Part shown: positions 1 to 8,733 of the stretch, one piece after another
Layout of the letters: every line of letters starts with the position of its first letter
How positions within the stretch are numbered: the stretch's first letter is position 1
Source of the DNA: Alkalicoccobacillus gibsonii
GTDB lineage: Bacteria; Bacillota; Bacilli; Bacillales; Bacillaceae_D
Length of the DNA stretch: 64,000 nt
Reading direction: 5' to 3'
Assembly (NCBI RefSeq): GCF_016798245.1
Contig: NZ_JAEUZA010000001.1
Location: 604,221 to 668,220, forward strand
Made by a program: the position numbers and the translations under genes
The notes under the pieces: generated by a model
What the model saw: the letters and a program-made list of their open reading frames with translations, nothing else
What the model was told of the DNA's origin: nothing
Database searches by the model: none

Positions 1-1
1 T

Positions 2-115
2 GGGACGGTAACTGGACGATCTGTTGGCATTTCCGAAGATGGAGCTCTTTTAGTAGAGGACGCACAGGGAATCACTCACAAGGTGTATTCAGCAGACGTA
101 CAATCAAAGAACTAG
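2..115 (+). CDS. birA: Biotin--protein ligase BirA, C-terminal end (partial)
   Basis: Only the last 37 codons are in the window, read in frame from base 2 to the TAG at 113-115. The residues run VTGRSVGISEDGALLVEDA and then end with a KVYSADV stretch. This matches the C-terminal SH3-like beta domain of BirA, which biotinylates acetyl-CoA carboxylase and, in Bacillus, also represses biotin genes. The assignment is strengthened by context: in Bacillus subtilis birA lies directly upstream of panB, as here. The start and catalytic domain lie outside the window, so nothing can be said about the DNA-binding domain. Confidence 0.75.
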   Translation, partial: GTVTGRSVGISEDGALLVEDAQGITHKVYSADVQSKN

Positions 116-132
116 TCGCCACGTTTAGCTTT

Positions 133-141
133 TGTTATAAT
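133..141 (+). promoter_or_regulatory. Extended -10 promoter upstream of panB
   Basis: TGTTATAAT is a perfect extended -10 (TG-N-TATAAT) just after the birA stop; no good -35 is seen. It would give the pan operon its own start with a leader of about 200 nt. That leader contains a weak CCTTT/AAGG inverted repeat before a run of T at 314-320, but no riboswitch that I recognise. Confidence 0.5.
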
Positions 142-346
142 GTGTATTGCGGGTTGTATTACAGTCGTAAACAATACCGTTGCTTATTTTTTTTTAAAAC
201 ATGCTGCCTTGATCTATGTAGACAGGGACAGAAAGAAATGAACCAAGTTAAAGCTTGTTAGTGTAACAGGTGTCTTTGACTTGCTCACACCTTTCTTTCT
301 TAGGCAGAGAAGGTTTTTTTGCGTATATGCAGAAAGGGGAAGTGTG

Positions 347-1195
347 ATGAAAACAACAGCAGATTTTAAGAAGAGAAAACGTGAAAACGAACCAATCTCC
401 ATGGTTACGGCCTATGATGCACCTTCCGCGAAGTTCGCAGAAGCAGCAGGAATTGATGCAATCCTTGTAGGAGATTCTTTAGGAATGGTTGTTTTAGGAT
501 ATGATTCAACGATCCCGGTGACAATGGATGATATGGTTTTGCATACAAAAGCCGTTAAACGCGGTGCTGCCTCGACGTTTGTTGTCGCAGACTTACCTCA
601 TTTAAGCTATCACGGAAGTATTGATCTGACGCTCGCCAATGTACGACGCCTTATTCAAGAAGCGGGTGCAGATGCAGTGAAGCTTGAAGGAGGATCAACC
701 GTTATAAATGAAATTCGTACATTAACAGAAGCTGGTGTTCCAGTCATGGCTCACCTCGGACTAACTCCTCAATCGGTTGCCGTAATGGGTGGGTACCGTG
801 TTCAAGGGAAAGATCGGAAAGGTGCAGAAGCATTATTACAAGATGCTTTAGCTGTTGAAAAAGCCGGCGCATTTAGTCTGGTTCTTGAATGTGTGCCAAC
901 AGAGGTTGCTGCTTTCATAACTGAAGCTCTCTCTATTCCTGTTATAGGAATAGGCGCAGGACCTAAAACAGATGGTCAGGTCTTGGTCTATCATGATCTA
1001 ATTGGATATGGCGATGTACATGTTCCGAAGTTTGTAAAAGCTTATACAAACGTTAGTGAAATGATTGTTGCTTCGTTAAAAGAATACCATCAAGAGGTTA
1101 AGCAGCGTGTGTTCCCGGCAGCTGAACATAGCTTTACGGTGAGTGAAGATGTCATCTCCGGCTTATACGGAGGAGGTCATAATGAAAGTCATTAA
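347..1195 (+). CDS. panB: 3-methyl-2-oxobutanoate hydroxymethyltransferase
   Basis: PanB makes ketopantoate from alpha-ketoisovalerate and 5,10-methylene-THF, the first committed step of pantothenate and coenzyme A synthesis. The 282-aa product has the usual length and the family blocks [27 protein letters not shown] and [14 protein letters not shown]. The ATG at 347 is preferred over the longer in-frame start at 281 because it is preceded by AAAGGGGA and begins with the family N-terminus MKTTADFKK. The end overlaps panC by 14 bp, so the two are probably translationally coupled in a panB-panC-panD operon. The protein is cytoplasmic. Confidence 0.97.
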   Translation: MKTTADFKKRKRENEPISMVTAYDAPSAKFAEAAGIDAILVGDSLGMVVLGYDSTIPVTMDDMVLHTKAVKRGAASTFVVADLPHLSYHGSIDLTLANVRRLIQEAGADAVKLEGGSTVINEIRTLTEAGVPVMAHLGLTPQSVAVMGGYRVQGKDRKGAEALLQDALAVEKAGAFSLVLECVPTEVAAFITEALSIPVIGIGAGPKTDGQVLVYHDLIGYGDVHVPKFVKAYTNVSEMIVASLKEYHQEVKQRVFPAAEHSFTVSEDVISGLYGGGHNESH

Positions 1196-2024
1196 AACAA
1201 TTGATTCACTGCGAAGAGATCTGCAATTAAGAAAAGCAGATGGTCACAGCGTAGGATTTGTTCCAACTATGGGGGCTTTACATGAAGGGCATCTCTCGCT
1301 TATTCATCAAGCACGAGATAACCATGAGGTAGTAGTCGTTAGTGTGTTTGTAAATCCTTTACAGTTTGGTGAGGGAGAGGATTTTGAATCCTATCCGCGT
1401 GACATCGAGCGTGATCAACAGCTTTGCGAAGAAGCGGGTGTCGACATTCTCTTTTATCCATCCGTAGAAGAGATGTACCCAAGAGAGGCATCCGTAGAGA
1501 TTAGAGTTGTTCAAGGTGTAGATGTTCTTTGTGGAAAAAGTAGACCAGGGCATTTTGATGGTGTAGCAACCGTTGTATTAAAATTACTTCACATGGTTGA
1601 ACCGAATGCTGCTTATTTTGGACAGAAAGATGCTCAACAAGTGGCTGTTATCAAACAAATGGTTCAAACCTTGTCCATGTCCGTTCAAATTATCGCTTGC
1701 CCGACTGTTCGAGAAGAGGACGGCTTAGCAAAAAGCTCGAGAAATGTAAACCTTAATACGAGAGAGCGAGAACTTGCACCGGCACTTTACAGCACGCTTA
1801 TAAAAGCGGCTGAACTTGCTAAATCAGGCTCTAGCCGGACTGAATTAATGGAGTATGTAGTTAAAAACCTTGATCAACTTGAACTAGGTTCAATTGATTA
1901 TGTCGATGTTTTAACGTATCCAGAACTCGTTGCAAGCGAGCAGTTATCTGGAACAGTTATCATAGCTGTTGCTTATCAATTTAGTCGAGCTCGTTTAATT
2001 GACCATATCTTAGTTGAGTTATAA
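1182..2024 (+). CDS. panC: Pantothenate synthetase
   Basis: PanC ligates pantoate and beta-alanine with ATP via a pantoyl-adenylate. The 280-aa product shows the nucleotidyltransferase motifs [14 protein letters not shown] (HxGH type) near residue 30 and the KSSRN loop (KMSKS equivalent) further on, as well as the pantoate-binding [13 protein letters not shown] segment. The ATG at 1182 lies inside the end of panB, with a strong GGAGGAGG just upstream; the in-frame ATG at 1143 has no ribosome site. It is followed 14 bp later by panD. Confidence 0.97.
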   Translation: MKVIKTIDSLRRDLQLRKADGHSVGFVPTMGALHEGHLSLIHQARDNHEVVVVSVFVNPLQFGEGEDFESYPRDIERDQQLCEEAGVDILFYPSVEEMYPREASVEIRVVQGVDVLCGKSRPGHFDGVATVVLKLLHMVEPNAAYFGQKDAQQVAVIKQMVQTLSMSVQIIACPTVREEDGLAKSSRNVNLNTRERELAPALYSTLIKAAELAKSGSSRTELMEYVVKNLDQLELGSIDYVDVLTYPELVASEQLSGTVIIAVAYQFSRARLIDHILVEL

Positions 2025-2038
2025 AGGAGACGAACCAA

Positions 2039-2422
2039 ATGTTTGTTACTATGATGAAATCTAAAATTCATCGTGCCACTGTTACAGAGTCTGACTTAAA
2101 TTATGTAGGTAGTATCACAATTGATGAAGAGATTATGAAGGCGGTAAATGTCTTAGAGAATGAAAAGGTTCAAATTGTGAATAACAATAACGGTGCCAGA
2201 TTTGAAACGTATGTGATAAAAGGGGAATCAGGCAGCGGGCAAATGTGTGTTAATGGAGCTGCCGCTCGTTTAGTTCAACCAGGTGATACGATTATTGTCA
2301 TTGCTTATGCAATGATGGATGCCAAGGAAGCGGCTGACTTTAAACCAAATGTAGCTATAATGAATCAAGACAATACTGTTAAACAACTGCTCGGTACAGA
2401 ACCAGCTTATACCGTCTTATAA
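2039..2422 (+). CDS. panD: Aspartate 1-decarboxylase
   Basis: PanD supplies beta-alanine for PanC by pyruvoyl-dependent decarboxylation of aspartate. The proenzyme is 127 aa, the family length. The self-cleavage site is visible as YVGSITID, with Gly24-Ser25 as the expected scissile bond; Ser25 becomes the pyruvoyl group. Other family blocks are [27 protein letters not shown] and [12 protein letters not shown]. The ribosome site AAAGGAG lies about 10 bp upstream. The operon appears to end here, since a hairpin follows immediately. Confidence 0.97.
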   Translation: MFVTMMKSKIHRATVTESDLNYVGSITIDEEIMKAVNVLENEKVQIVNNNNGARFETYVIKGESGSGQMCVNGAAARLVQPGDTIIVIAYAMMDAKEAADFKPNVAIMNQDNTVKQLLGTEPAYTVL

Positions 2423-2429
2423 AGCGCAT

Positions 2430-2480
2430 AAAACCCTTCTCCCGATGCAAACTGAGGTAAACAAGAGGAGAGGGGTTTTC
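2430..2480 (+). terminator. Hairpin after panD that contains the next gene's ribosome site
   Basis: AAAACCCTTCTCC (2430-2442) pairs with GGAGAGGGGTTTT (2467-2479), separated by a 24-nt loop. The 3' arm ends in TTTTC and looks like a weak intrinsic terminator. The same arm carries the GGAGAGGGG Shine-Dalgarno of the TPR gene that starts at 2483, so formation of the hairpin would also hide that ribosome site. Confidence 0.6.
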
Positions 2481-2482
2481 TT

Positions 2483-3457
2483 ATGGACAAATGGATGACA
2501 GATTGGCAAGATGCCTACAAAGAAATTTGTACATTGATTGAAAAAGGTGATACAAACCATGTATGGATCGAATTAAATAAATTAGAGCAAAAGTCGGCAA
2601 AGGTTTTAGACTTGTGGTCGGTTATGGATGAGAAGGTAGCGCTTATCAAGGAACATCTAGCTCATGAGCCAAGTGTGAACGGATATCAGTCGATGGGTAC
2701 AGTCTACCTTGAACAGAATCAATTAAAACGTGCCGTTTTATCTTTAGAACAAGAGCAGGCAGAAGGGGTTAACGAAGAATGGAGACGACTGTTTCTTGCC
2801 TATGCTCACTTAATGAATGGATCCACTAACCAAACGATTGAACAATTTATGTATTTGATTCAGACAGCTAAAGATGAGAGTGTTCGTCATTTTAGCTTTG
2901 CAGGACTCGGCTGTTATTACACCGTTAACCATCAGGTAGATCGTGCCGCAGAGTTGTTTGAACAAGCAAAATTGCTCACGCCAACTTCTGATGTCGTGTA
3001 TAATTTAGGTGTATGTTATTATTTAATAGGTGCAATGGATGTGTCAGCAGAACACTTTGAACAATATACGATGCATGTACAACAAGATGGTGAAGCTCTT
3101 TGCTTTCATGGATTGGTTCGTGCACGATTAGATCAATTTGAACATGCAAAGCAATTATGGGAACGTGCACTCGAAGTATATACAACATCCGAAGATATGA
3201 TACGACTGGCTTTAATGAGTGAGTGGTATGGTTTCTTTGAGATTGCGATAAAATGCTACCAGAAGGTTATAGCATTAGGAGAAGAAGAAACGTTTGCCAT
3301 GCACGGACTTGCGTGGAACCTGGCTTTAAATGATCAGCTTCGTTTAGCTTGGCCTATTTTTGATCGACTTTTAAAGGAACATCCCCATGATCCGCATGTA
3401 AGAAGGTCCTTACAGCACCTTGGAAAACTAGCAGAAGAGAAAAACAGTATGAATTAG
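2483..3457 (+). CDS. Tetratricopeptide repeat protein of unknown function
   Basis: The 324-aa protein is mostly alpha helical. It has tandem TPR-like units, for example near residues 130-165 (FAGLGCYYTVNHQVDRAAEL) and 165-200 (VVYNLGVCYYLIGAMDVSAE), and a last unit near 265-300 with HGLAWNLALNDQLRLAWPIF. No signal peptide, membrane segment or catalytic motif is visible, so it is probably a cytoplasmic scaffold. It sits between panD and dinG, which in B. subtilis are adjacent, so it is an insertion into that conserved order. It may be co-transcribed with dinG (30-bp gap). Its partner cannot be read from the sequence. Confidence 0.8.
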   Translation: MDKWMTDWQDAYKEICTLIEKGDTNHVWIELNKLEQKSAKVLDLWSVMDEKVALIKEHLAHEPSVNGYQSMGTVYLEQNQLKRAVLSLEQEQAEGVNEEWRRLFLAYAHLMNGSTNQTIEQFMYLIQTAKDESVRHFSFAGLGCYYTVNHQVDRAAELFEQAKLLTPTSDVVYNLGVCYYLIGAMDVSAEHFEQYTMHVQQDGEALCFHGLVRARLDQFEHAKQLWERALEVYTTSEDMIRLALMSEWYGFFEIAIKCYQKVIALGEEETFAMHGLAWNLALNDQLRLAWPIFDRLLKEHPHDPHVRRSLQHLGKLAEEKNSMN

Positions 3458-3487
3458 AGATGTGAACGGTTAGATAGAGGTGGGAAG

Positions 3488-6301
3488 ATGAGTAAGCAAT
3501 ATGTGGTACTTGATCTAGAAACAACAGGACATTCTCCCACTAGAGGAGATCGAATCATCCAGATCGGTGCTGTAAAAATCGTTAATGATCAAATAGTGGA
3601 TCGATTTGTAACATTTGTGAATCCAGAACAATTAATCAGTCCCTTTATTCAAGAGTTAACCGGGATTAATGATGATGATGTGTCTGATGCACCTCTATTT
3701 AGAGATGTAGCGTCTGAACTTCTCGATTTTATGAAGGACTGCTCATTTGTTGCCCATAATGTCCAATTTGATTGGGGCTTTCTTTCTGCCCAGTTGAAAT
3801 TAGAAGGGTACGTGGTCCCAAATGTACCGATCTACGATACGGTTGAACTTGCGCGTATTCTTTTGCCAAATGAAGAGAGTTACAAGCTTGGTATGCTAGC
3901 TGATGGGATGGGTTTTACTCATGAGCGCCCTCATCAAGCGGATAGTGATGCAGAGGCAACAGCGATGATTTTTCTTCACGTGCTTGAAAAATTACGTCAG
4001 CTGCCTTTATTAACTCTTCAGCAACTACTGCCTTTGAGCAAGCGATATAAGAGTCATATTGAGTCAACGATCCAAGAGATTATTGCAGAGAAGCTTAAAG
4101 TAGGTAATACAGGTGAATCAGAATATGATGTTTTTCGTGGACTTGCGTTAAAAAAGCAATCGACCGATGAGCAAGAGGACACTGAAAACAGTGAAGAGAT
4201 CGAGCAATTTAGAGAGTCATTTTTTACGAACGACGAGTCGCTTCAGACGGTGTTTGAGCACTATGAGCAACGTCCAGGACAAAAGGAAATGATTCAAACG
4301 GTTTACCAGTCATTTAAGAATAATACACATGCGATGATCGAAGCTGGAACAGGGACAGGAAAAAGCTTAGGCTATTTGATTCCAGCCGCCATTCATTCTT
4401 TGGAGGATCAAAAGCCTGTTATTATTAGTACTCAAACCATTCCATTACAAGATCAACTTTTGTCTAGAGACGTCCCGCTTTTAAAGCAGTTATTGCCGTT
4501 CCAAATACGTGTGACCTTACTTAAAGGCAGAAGCCATTATATAGATCTGCGGAAATTTGAGCTTAGTTTAGAGTCAACTCAAGAATGTTCGTATGATGTG
4601 ATCTTAATGAAGTCTCAAATTTTAATTTGGTTAACTGAAACAGAGCATGGAGATATTGAGGAACTAAACATGCCATCTGGAGGCAGGAGCTACTGGTTTG
4701 AAATTCAAAGCGATGCAGCCTCTGATCTAGGTAGGTTCAGCCCTTGGTTTTCAAGGTGCTTTTATCATCGAGCCAGAAGACGGGCTCATGAAGCTCACGT
4801 TATCATTACAAATCATTCATTGCTTCTTACTGATATTGTACACAAGCAATCCTTGCTACCATCCTACAGTCATGTTGTGCTGGATGAAGCACATCATCTA
4901 GAAGACACGGCTAGTGAGCGGTTAGGACTTAGAACAGATTATCTTTCCTTTGCATTTCTGTTGCAACGTTTGGGTGATACAAGTGAGGATGGAATGCTTG
5001 TTAAAATGTCTGATCTCGCGAAGAAAGTAGGCGTGCAGTCAGATATATGGTTAGATTCAGCGGAAGAGTTGGGTGAAATTAAAGAGGAGTTGGATGATTT
5101 ATTCCGGATGATCCATGCCTATGCTCTTAAAGCAAAGAAAAAAGCGTCGTCTGATACTGGACGAACTCGTTACACGTATAAATCATTTAATGAGACCGGT
5201 GAGCTTTGGTCTGCTATTTTAGAGATTGCCATGCGTGTGCATTCATCCTTGTCCCATGTGTGTCTCCAACTTGAATCCATCTCACGAAGCATTGATGCGA
5301 ATGATGATACATTCTCGTATCGGGAGCGTGCTCAATGGTCAGATGGCATGCGTTTAATTGCATCGCTTCTGGAAGAGGACGAACAATTGTACGAACTCTT
5401 ACTTGAATATGATCCAAACCAAGTGTATTGGATTGAAGCAGAACCAAAAGGTGCAAGAAATGCAACATTTTTATATAGTAAGCCAATTGATGTATCTGAA
5501 CGTTTAGCGGATGACTTATTTGGACGTAAAAAAAGTGTGATTTTAACGTCTGCTACGTTAACGGTAAATGGGTCATTTAATTATCAAAAAAACCGTCTTG
5601 GTTTGCAGGATTTTGGCATTGAAACCTCACTCATTGAATCTCCCTTCTCATATGTAAATCAAGCAAAAGTTCTCATTCCTTCTGATCTGCCAGCGATAAA
5701 GGATGTAACGGATGAAGAGTTTGCAGTGGAAGTAGCAATCAAGATCTGGAGAGTTGCTGAAGCGAGTAAAAGTAAGCTGATGGTTTTATTTACCTCATAC
5801 GAAATGCTTCGAACAGTCTATCAATATGTAAAAGACTTTAATGAGCATGAAAGCTTTCAATTAGTTGGTCAAGGAATTACAAGTGGTAGCCGCTCAAAGC
5901 TTATGAAATTGTTTAAACAATCAGATGTGGGTATCTTGTTTGGCACAAGTAGCTTTTGGGAAGGTATCGATTTGCCGGGGGATGAGTTAAAGCATGTTAT
6001 TATTGTACGCTTACCTTTCTCGCCACCTGATGAGCCTTTACTTGCAGCCCAGCTTGAGCAAGCGAAAGAACAAGGGAAAAATCCTTTTATGGATGTTTCT
6101 TTACCTCAAGCCATTATTCGCTTTAAGCAAGGATTTGGACGACTTATTCGAACGCAGCATGATAAGGGATGCGTATTTATTTTTGACCGTCGGATTACGA
6201 CAACAAGGTACGGCTCATTGTTCATCAAGTCGTTACCTAATGTTCCCGTGCATGAGGGCAAACTAGAGGACTTACTTGAGGAACATCAGACATTCCTTTA
6301 A
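3488..6301 (+). CDS. dinG: ATP-dependent helicase DinG with N-terminal 3'-5' exonuclease
   Basis: The 937-aa protein has the domain order typical of Firmicute DinG. A DEDD exonuclease domain occupies about residues 1-170 (Asp9 and Glu11 in VLDLETTG; HNVQFDWGFL; HQADSDAEAT). A superfamily 2 helicase follows, with Walker A GTGTGKS near 287-293 and a DEAH box (VVLDEAHHLED) near 463. The C-terminal motifs VILTSATLTVNG, GTSSFWEGIDLPG and QGFGRLIRT are also present. The four-cysteine iron-sulfur cluster of E. coli DinG is not evident, as expected for the nuclease-containing branch. It probably acts in repair or R-loop removal; that role is inferred. The start has GAGGTGGG at a good distance. Confidence 0.95.
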   Translation: MSKQYVVLDLETTGHSPTRGDRIIQIGAVKIVNDQIVDRFVTFVNPEQLISPFIQELTGINDDDVSDAPLFRDVASELLDFMKDCSFVAHNVQFDWGFLSAQLKLEGYVVPNVPIYDTVELARILLPNEESYKLGMLADGMGFTHERPHQADSDAEATAMIFLHVLEKLRQLPLLTLQQLLPLSKRYKSHIESTIQEIIAEKLKVGNTGESEYDVFRGLALKKQSTDEQEDTENSEEIEQFRESFFTNDESLQTVFEHYEQRPGQKEMIQTVYQSFKNNTHAMIEAGTGTGKSLGYLIPAAIHSLEDQKPVIISTQTIPLQDQLLSRDVPLLKQLLPFQIRVTLLKGRSHYIDLRKFELSLESTQECSYDVILMKSQILIWLTETEHGDIEELNMPSGGRSYWFEIQSDAASDLGRFSPWFSRCFYHRARRRAHEAHVIITNHSLLLTDIVHKQSLLPSYSHVVLDEAHHLEDTASERLGLRTDYLSFAFLLQRLGDTSEDGMLVKMSDLAKKVGVQSDIWLDSAEELGEIKEELDDLFRMIHAYALKAKKKASSDTGRTRYTYKSFNETGELWSAILEIAMRVHSSLSHVCLQLESISRSIDANDDTFSYRERAQWSDGMRLIASLLEEDEQLYELLLEYDPNQVYWIEAEPKGARNATFLYSKPIDVSERLADDLFGRKKSVILTSATLTVNGSFNYQKNRLGLQDFGIETSLIESPFSYVNQAKVLIPSDLPAIKDVTDEEFAVEVAIKIWRVAEASKSKLMVLFTSYEMLRTVYQYVKDFNEHESFQLVGQGITSGSRSKLMKLFKQSDVGILFGTSSFWEGIDLPGDELKHVIIVRLPFSPPDEPLLAAQLEQAKEQGKNPFMDVSLPQAIIRFKQGFGRLIRTQHDKGCVFIFDRRITTTRYGSLFIKSLPNVPVHEGKLEDLLEEHQTFL

Positions 6302-6325
6302 GTATAGAATAAAGGTGGCAGAGCA

Positions 6326-7639
6326 ATGAACACGTTATTAACAAATGCAAAAATAGCAACCATGGATGAATCATTTTCAATCATTGAATCAGGCTATGTA
6401 TTCATATCAGGTAAAACATTTAAACAAATTGGTGCTGGTGCACCACCTCAAGATGTGGTACAGCAAGCGGATGTTACAACCGATCTAAAAGGGAAATGGA
6501 TTGTACCTGGACTTTATAATACACACGGACACGCGGCGATGACATTAATGCGTGGATATGAAGATGATCTGCCCTTAGACAGATGGCTAAAGGAACGAAT
6601 TTGGCCATTTGAAGGAAAGCTGACAAAAGAATCGGTTGCTGCTGGACGAGATCTAGCTATGGTTGAAATGATTAAATCTGGAACGATTGGCTTTTTAGAA
6701 ATGTATCATTTAAACATGGATGATTTTGCGTCCAGGATCGAACAAGTAGGCATGAGAGCTGTTTTAACGCGTTCTGTGATTGGATTGTGCCCTAGAGAAG
6801 AGCAGGATGCGAAATTAAATGAGTCAGCTGATTTTGCAGCAAGGTGGGACGGGGCGGCTAATAATCGAATTCATACGATGCTTGCTCCACACGCACCATA
6901 TACATGTCCGATTGATTATATTGAACGTATTGTAGATAGGGCACGTTCGCTTTCGTTACCAGTACATATGCATTTAGCTGAAACAAAAAAAGAAGTGGAC
7001 GATTATCACACTTCGTTTGGGTTGCATCCATTGGATCACTTAGTTGAGTACAATTTACTTGATGATACGAGTTGGCTTTTTGCTCATGCTGTTCATTTAG
7101 AGGACTCGCATGTATCAATACTCGCTAAATCAAAAGCGAGTATTAGCCATAACCCAATGAGTAATTTGAAGCTTGGATCTGGAATCGCTCCAGTAATGAA
7201 CTTTATTCAGGCGGGAATTCCCGTTTCAATTGGGACGGACGGAGTATCTGCTAATAATACACTGGACCTATGGCAGGAACTACGTACAGCTGTTCTTTTG
7301 CAGAAAGGAATGGTTCAAAAAGCTGATGCGATATCAACACAGCAGGCACTTCGGATGGTTATGAGAGAAGGTGCAAATGCCCTCCAGACCGGGCAAAAAG
7401 GAATGATTAAAGAAGGGGAAGAGGCAGACTTTATTGTGGTTGATCATACCGCACCACATCTTCAGCCTGAAACTCAATTACATTCACATCTTGTTTATAC
7501 TGCGGTTGGCTCAGATGTGAGCGATGTTTATGTACAAGGGCACTGTTTAATGAAAAACCGTGAACTCCTTACTCTAGATGAAGAGAAAATCAGATATGAA
7601 GTAAACAACCAATACCAGGCAACGGTTCAATCTCTATAG
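6326..7639 (+). CDS. mtaD: 5'-methylthioadenosine/S-adenosylhomocysteine deaminase family amidohydrolase
   Basis: This 437-aa amidohydrolase of the TrzA/AtzB/MtaD group carries the metal ligands in NTHGHAAMTLMRG (the family usually has HTH or HGH here). Further motifs are MHLAETKKE, FAHAVHL, ISHNPMSNLKLGSGIAPV and GTDGVSANNTLDL. The block MTLMRGYEDDLPLDRWLKERIWPFE, cut here as MTLMRGYEDDLPL, is characteristic of MtaD enzymes, which deaminate MTA or SAH to the inosyl form in methionine salvage. Substrate specificity is inferred. The start has AAGGTGG upstream and follows dinG by 24 bp, so the genes may share a message. The protein is cytoplasmic. Confidence 0.85.
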   Translation: MNTLLTNAKIATMDESFSIIESGYVFISGKTFKQIGAGAPPQDVVQQADVTTDLKGKWIVPGLYNTHGHAAMTLMRGYEDDLPLDRWLKERIWPFEGKLTKESVAAGRDLAMVEMIKSGTIGFLEMYHLNMDDFASRIEQVGMRAVLTRSVIGLCPREEQDAKLNESADFAARWDGAANNRIHTMLAPHAPYTCPIDYIERIVDRARSLSLPVHMHLAETKKEVDDYHTSFGLHPLDHLVEYNLLDDTSWLFAHAVHLEDSHVSILAKSKASISHNPMSNLKLGSGIAPVMNFIQAGIPVSIGTDGVSANNTLDLWQELRTAVLLQKGMVQKADAISTQQALRMVMREGANALQTGQKGMIKEGEEADFIVVDHTAPHLQPETQLHSHLVYTAVGSDVSDVYVQGHCLMKNRELLTLDEEKIRYEVNNQYQATVQSL

Positions 7640-7642
7640 AAA

Positions 7643-7697
7643 GGGCGCGCATTACTCATGTAGCGCGCACCCGCCTGAGGTATGGGTGAAGGTTTTT
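7643..7697. terminator. GC-rich inverted repeats between mtaD and a convergent small ORF
   Basis: Two stems are seen. GCGCGC (7645-7650) pairs with GCGCGC (7663-7668), and CACCC (7669-7673) pairs with GGGTG (7684-7688), the latter followed by AAGGTTTTT. Read on the minus strand, the first stem is followed by CTTTCTATAG. It could end transcription from both sides, but the T tracts are short. Confidence 0.4.
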
Positions 7698-7712
7698 AGA
7701 TTGGATCAGCCA

Positions 7713-7889
7713 TTATGGTTTCATTGTTTGTTGATCAGTTTGAAAATAAGAGTACGGAAATTCCGTTTGTCGGATCGTCACAGGCCATAACGTGTCGAGT
7801 GTTTTGCCTTGACGGCTTAAAAGTGACATCGAATGTTTGTTTAGCTGATACCAATCGGCTGTTTGCAGGCCGCCTTTGCCTTGTTCCAT
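7713..7889 (-). CDS. Possible 58-aa protein, unknown
   Basis: On the minus strand an ATG at 7889 is preceded by AAGGGGGG about 8 nt away and opens a 58-codon frame. It begins MEQGKGGLQTADWYQ and ends FQTDQQTMKP. Composition is natural-looking (no long repeats, several aromatic residues), with no signal peptide or membrane segment. It fills most of a 360-bp gap between mtaD and ypmA and converges on the GC-rich repeats before mtaD. I do not recognise a family. The overlapping plus-strand frame at 7715-7921 lacks a ribosome site, which is why I prefer this strand. It may be chance. Confidence 0.35.
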   Translation of the reverse strand: MEQGKGGLQTADWYQLNKHSMSLLSRQGKTLDTLWPVTIRQTEFPYSYFQTDQQTMKP

Positions 7890-8001
7890 ACTCGCGCCCC
7901 CCTTCACTGGCGTACACTTAGTATGGGTTATCTCACTAGAGATATTACAGGCAATACCTGCATTGTATAGAATGAAATGACCACAATTAGGAGGAAAAAG
8001 T

Positions 8002-8172
8002 ATGGGTTCAAAAAAAGAAGTTCTTTCCACTGTTAAAATTCAAAAAGCCCCAGACGTATATAAAATGGTCGATTCATTGAATCGAACATTAAAGGATCGC
8101 GATTTACTTTTCGGTCTCGCATTGGACGAGGAGAACGAAGAGAAAATGGTGTTTACGATTTATAAAACGTAA
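8002..8172 (+). CDS. ypmA: YpmA-like small conserved protein (DUF4264 type)
   Basis: This 56-aa gene begins at ATG 8002, six bases after TAGGAGGAAAAAG, and ends TAA at 8172. The product starts MGSKKEVLSTVKIQ and contains VYKMVDSLNRTLKDRDLLFG and an acidic turn before MVFTIYKT. The position directly upstream of ypmB-aspB-asnS and the LSTVK..Y..VD.LNRTLKD pattern match B. subtilis YpmA. Function is unknown; it is small, soluble and cytoplasmic. It is 12 bp from ypmB, so the two are likely co-transcribed. A TATAGA -10-like element lies near 7967-7972, with no convincing -35. Confidence 0.85.
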   Translation: MGSKKEVLSTVKIQKAPDVYKMVDSLNRTLKDRDLLFGLALDEENEEKMVFTIYKT

Positions 8173-8184
8173 GGAGGCAACACC

Positions 8185-8673
8185 ATGAAAAAATGGATAA
8201 TTACGAGTTGTGTAGGGCTTGTCATTTTAGTCTTAGCACTTTTTATTTACGCATATACAACCGTTCGCGCACCGCTCGCAGATGGGTATGATATGGCCAA
8301 GGAGAAAGTATTAAATGAAGATTTACTTCAATCGGTTCGTGACGTATCCTACTATCACGGGGAAGATGCTTTTTATGTAGTTTATGGAACGGATCAAGAT
8401 GGGGATCAAGCGATCGCTTGGGTTTCACAGGATGAAGAAAACGACTCCGTCACTGTATTTAAAGAATCCGACGGTATTTCTATAGAAGATGCATCAAGCT
8501 TAACAGAATCTGCAGTGAATCCTTCTGCCATCCAATCCATCAAATTAGGTAAAGAAGGCAATACTCCCTTATATGAAGTGAAGTATCGTACAGAATCGAA
8601 CCAGCAAGGATATTATTATGTGGCATTTCAGGATGGCTCGTTTATCAAACGGTTTAGTTTAAATAATGACTAA
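8185..8673 (+). CDS. ypmB: YpmB-like membrane-anchored protein (DUF5590)
   Basis: The 162-aa product has one N-terminal membrane segment (about residues 4-25, WIITSCVGLVILVLALFIYA) followed by an extracytoplasmic domain of PepSY-like type. That domain has YYHGEDAFYVVYGTDQDG and an ending YEVKYRTESNQQGYYYVAFQ. The order ypmA-ypmB-aspB is conserved in Bacillus. Function is not established; PepSY-like domains are often thought to bind or inhibit peptidases, but this is only a family-level hint. Ribosome site AAGGAGG lies just upstream, immediately after the ypmA stop. Confidence 0.88.
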   Translation: MKKWIITSCVGLVILVLALFIYAYTTVRAPLADGYDMAKEKVLNEDLLQSVRDVSYYHGEDAFYVVYGTDQDGDQAIAWVSQDEENDSVTVFKESDGISIEDASSLTESAVNPSAIQSIKLGKEGNTPLYEVKYRTESNQQGYYYVAFQDGSFIKRFSLNND

Positions 8674-8733
8674 CACTTGAATGTCGAACGTAGTCAACTT
8701 ATAGTAAAAGAGGACACGAGAGGAGAGGGAATC

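Noticed and set aside
7715-7921. 68-codon plus-strand frame opposite the 58-aa candidate
   Set aside because: No ribosome site and no plausible composition; the opposite strand is better supported.
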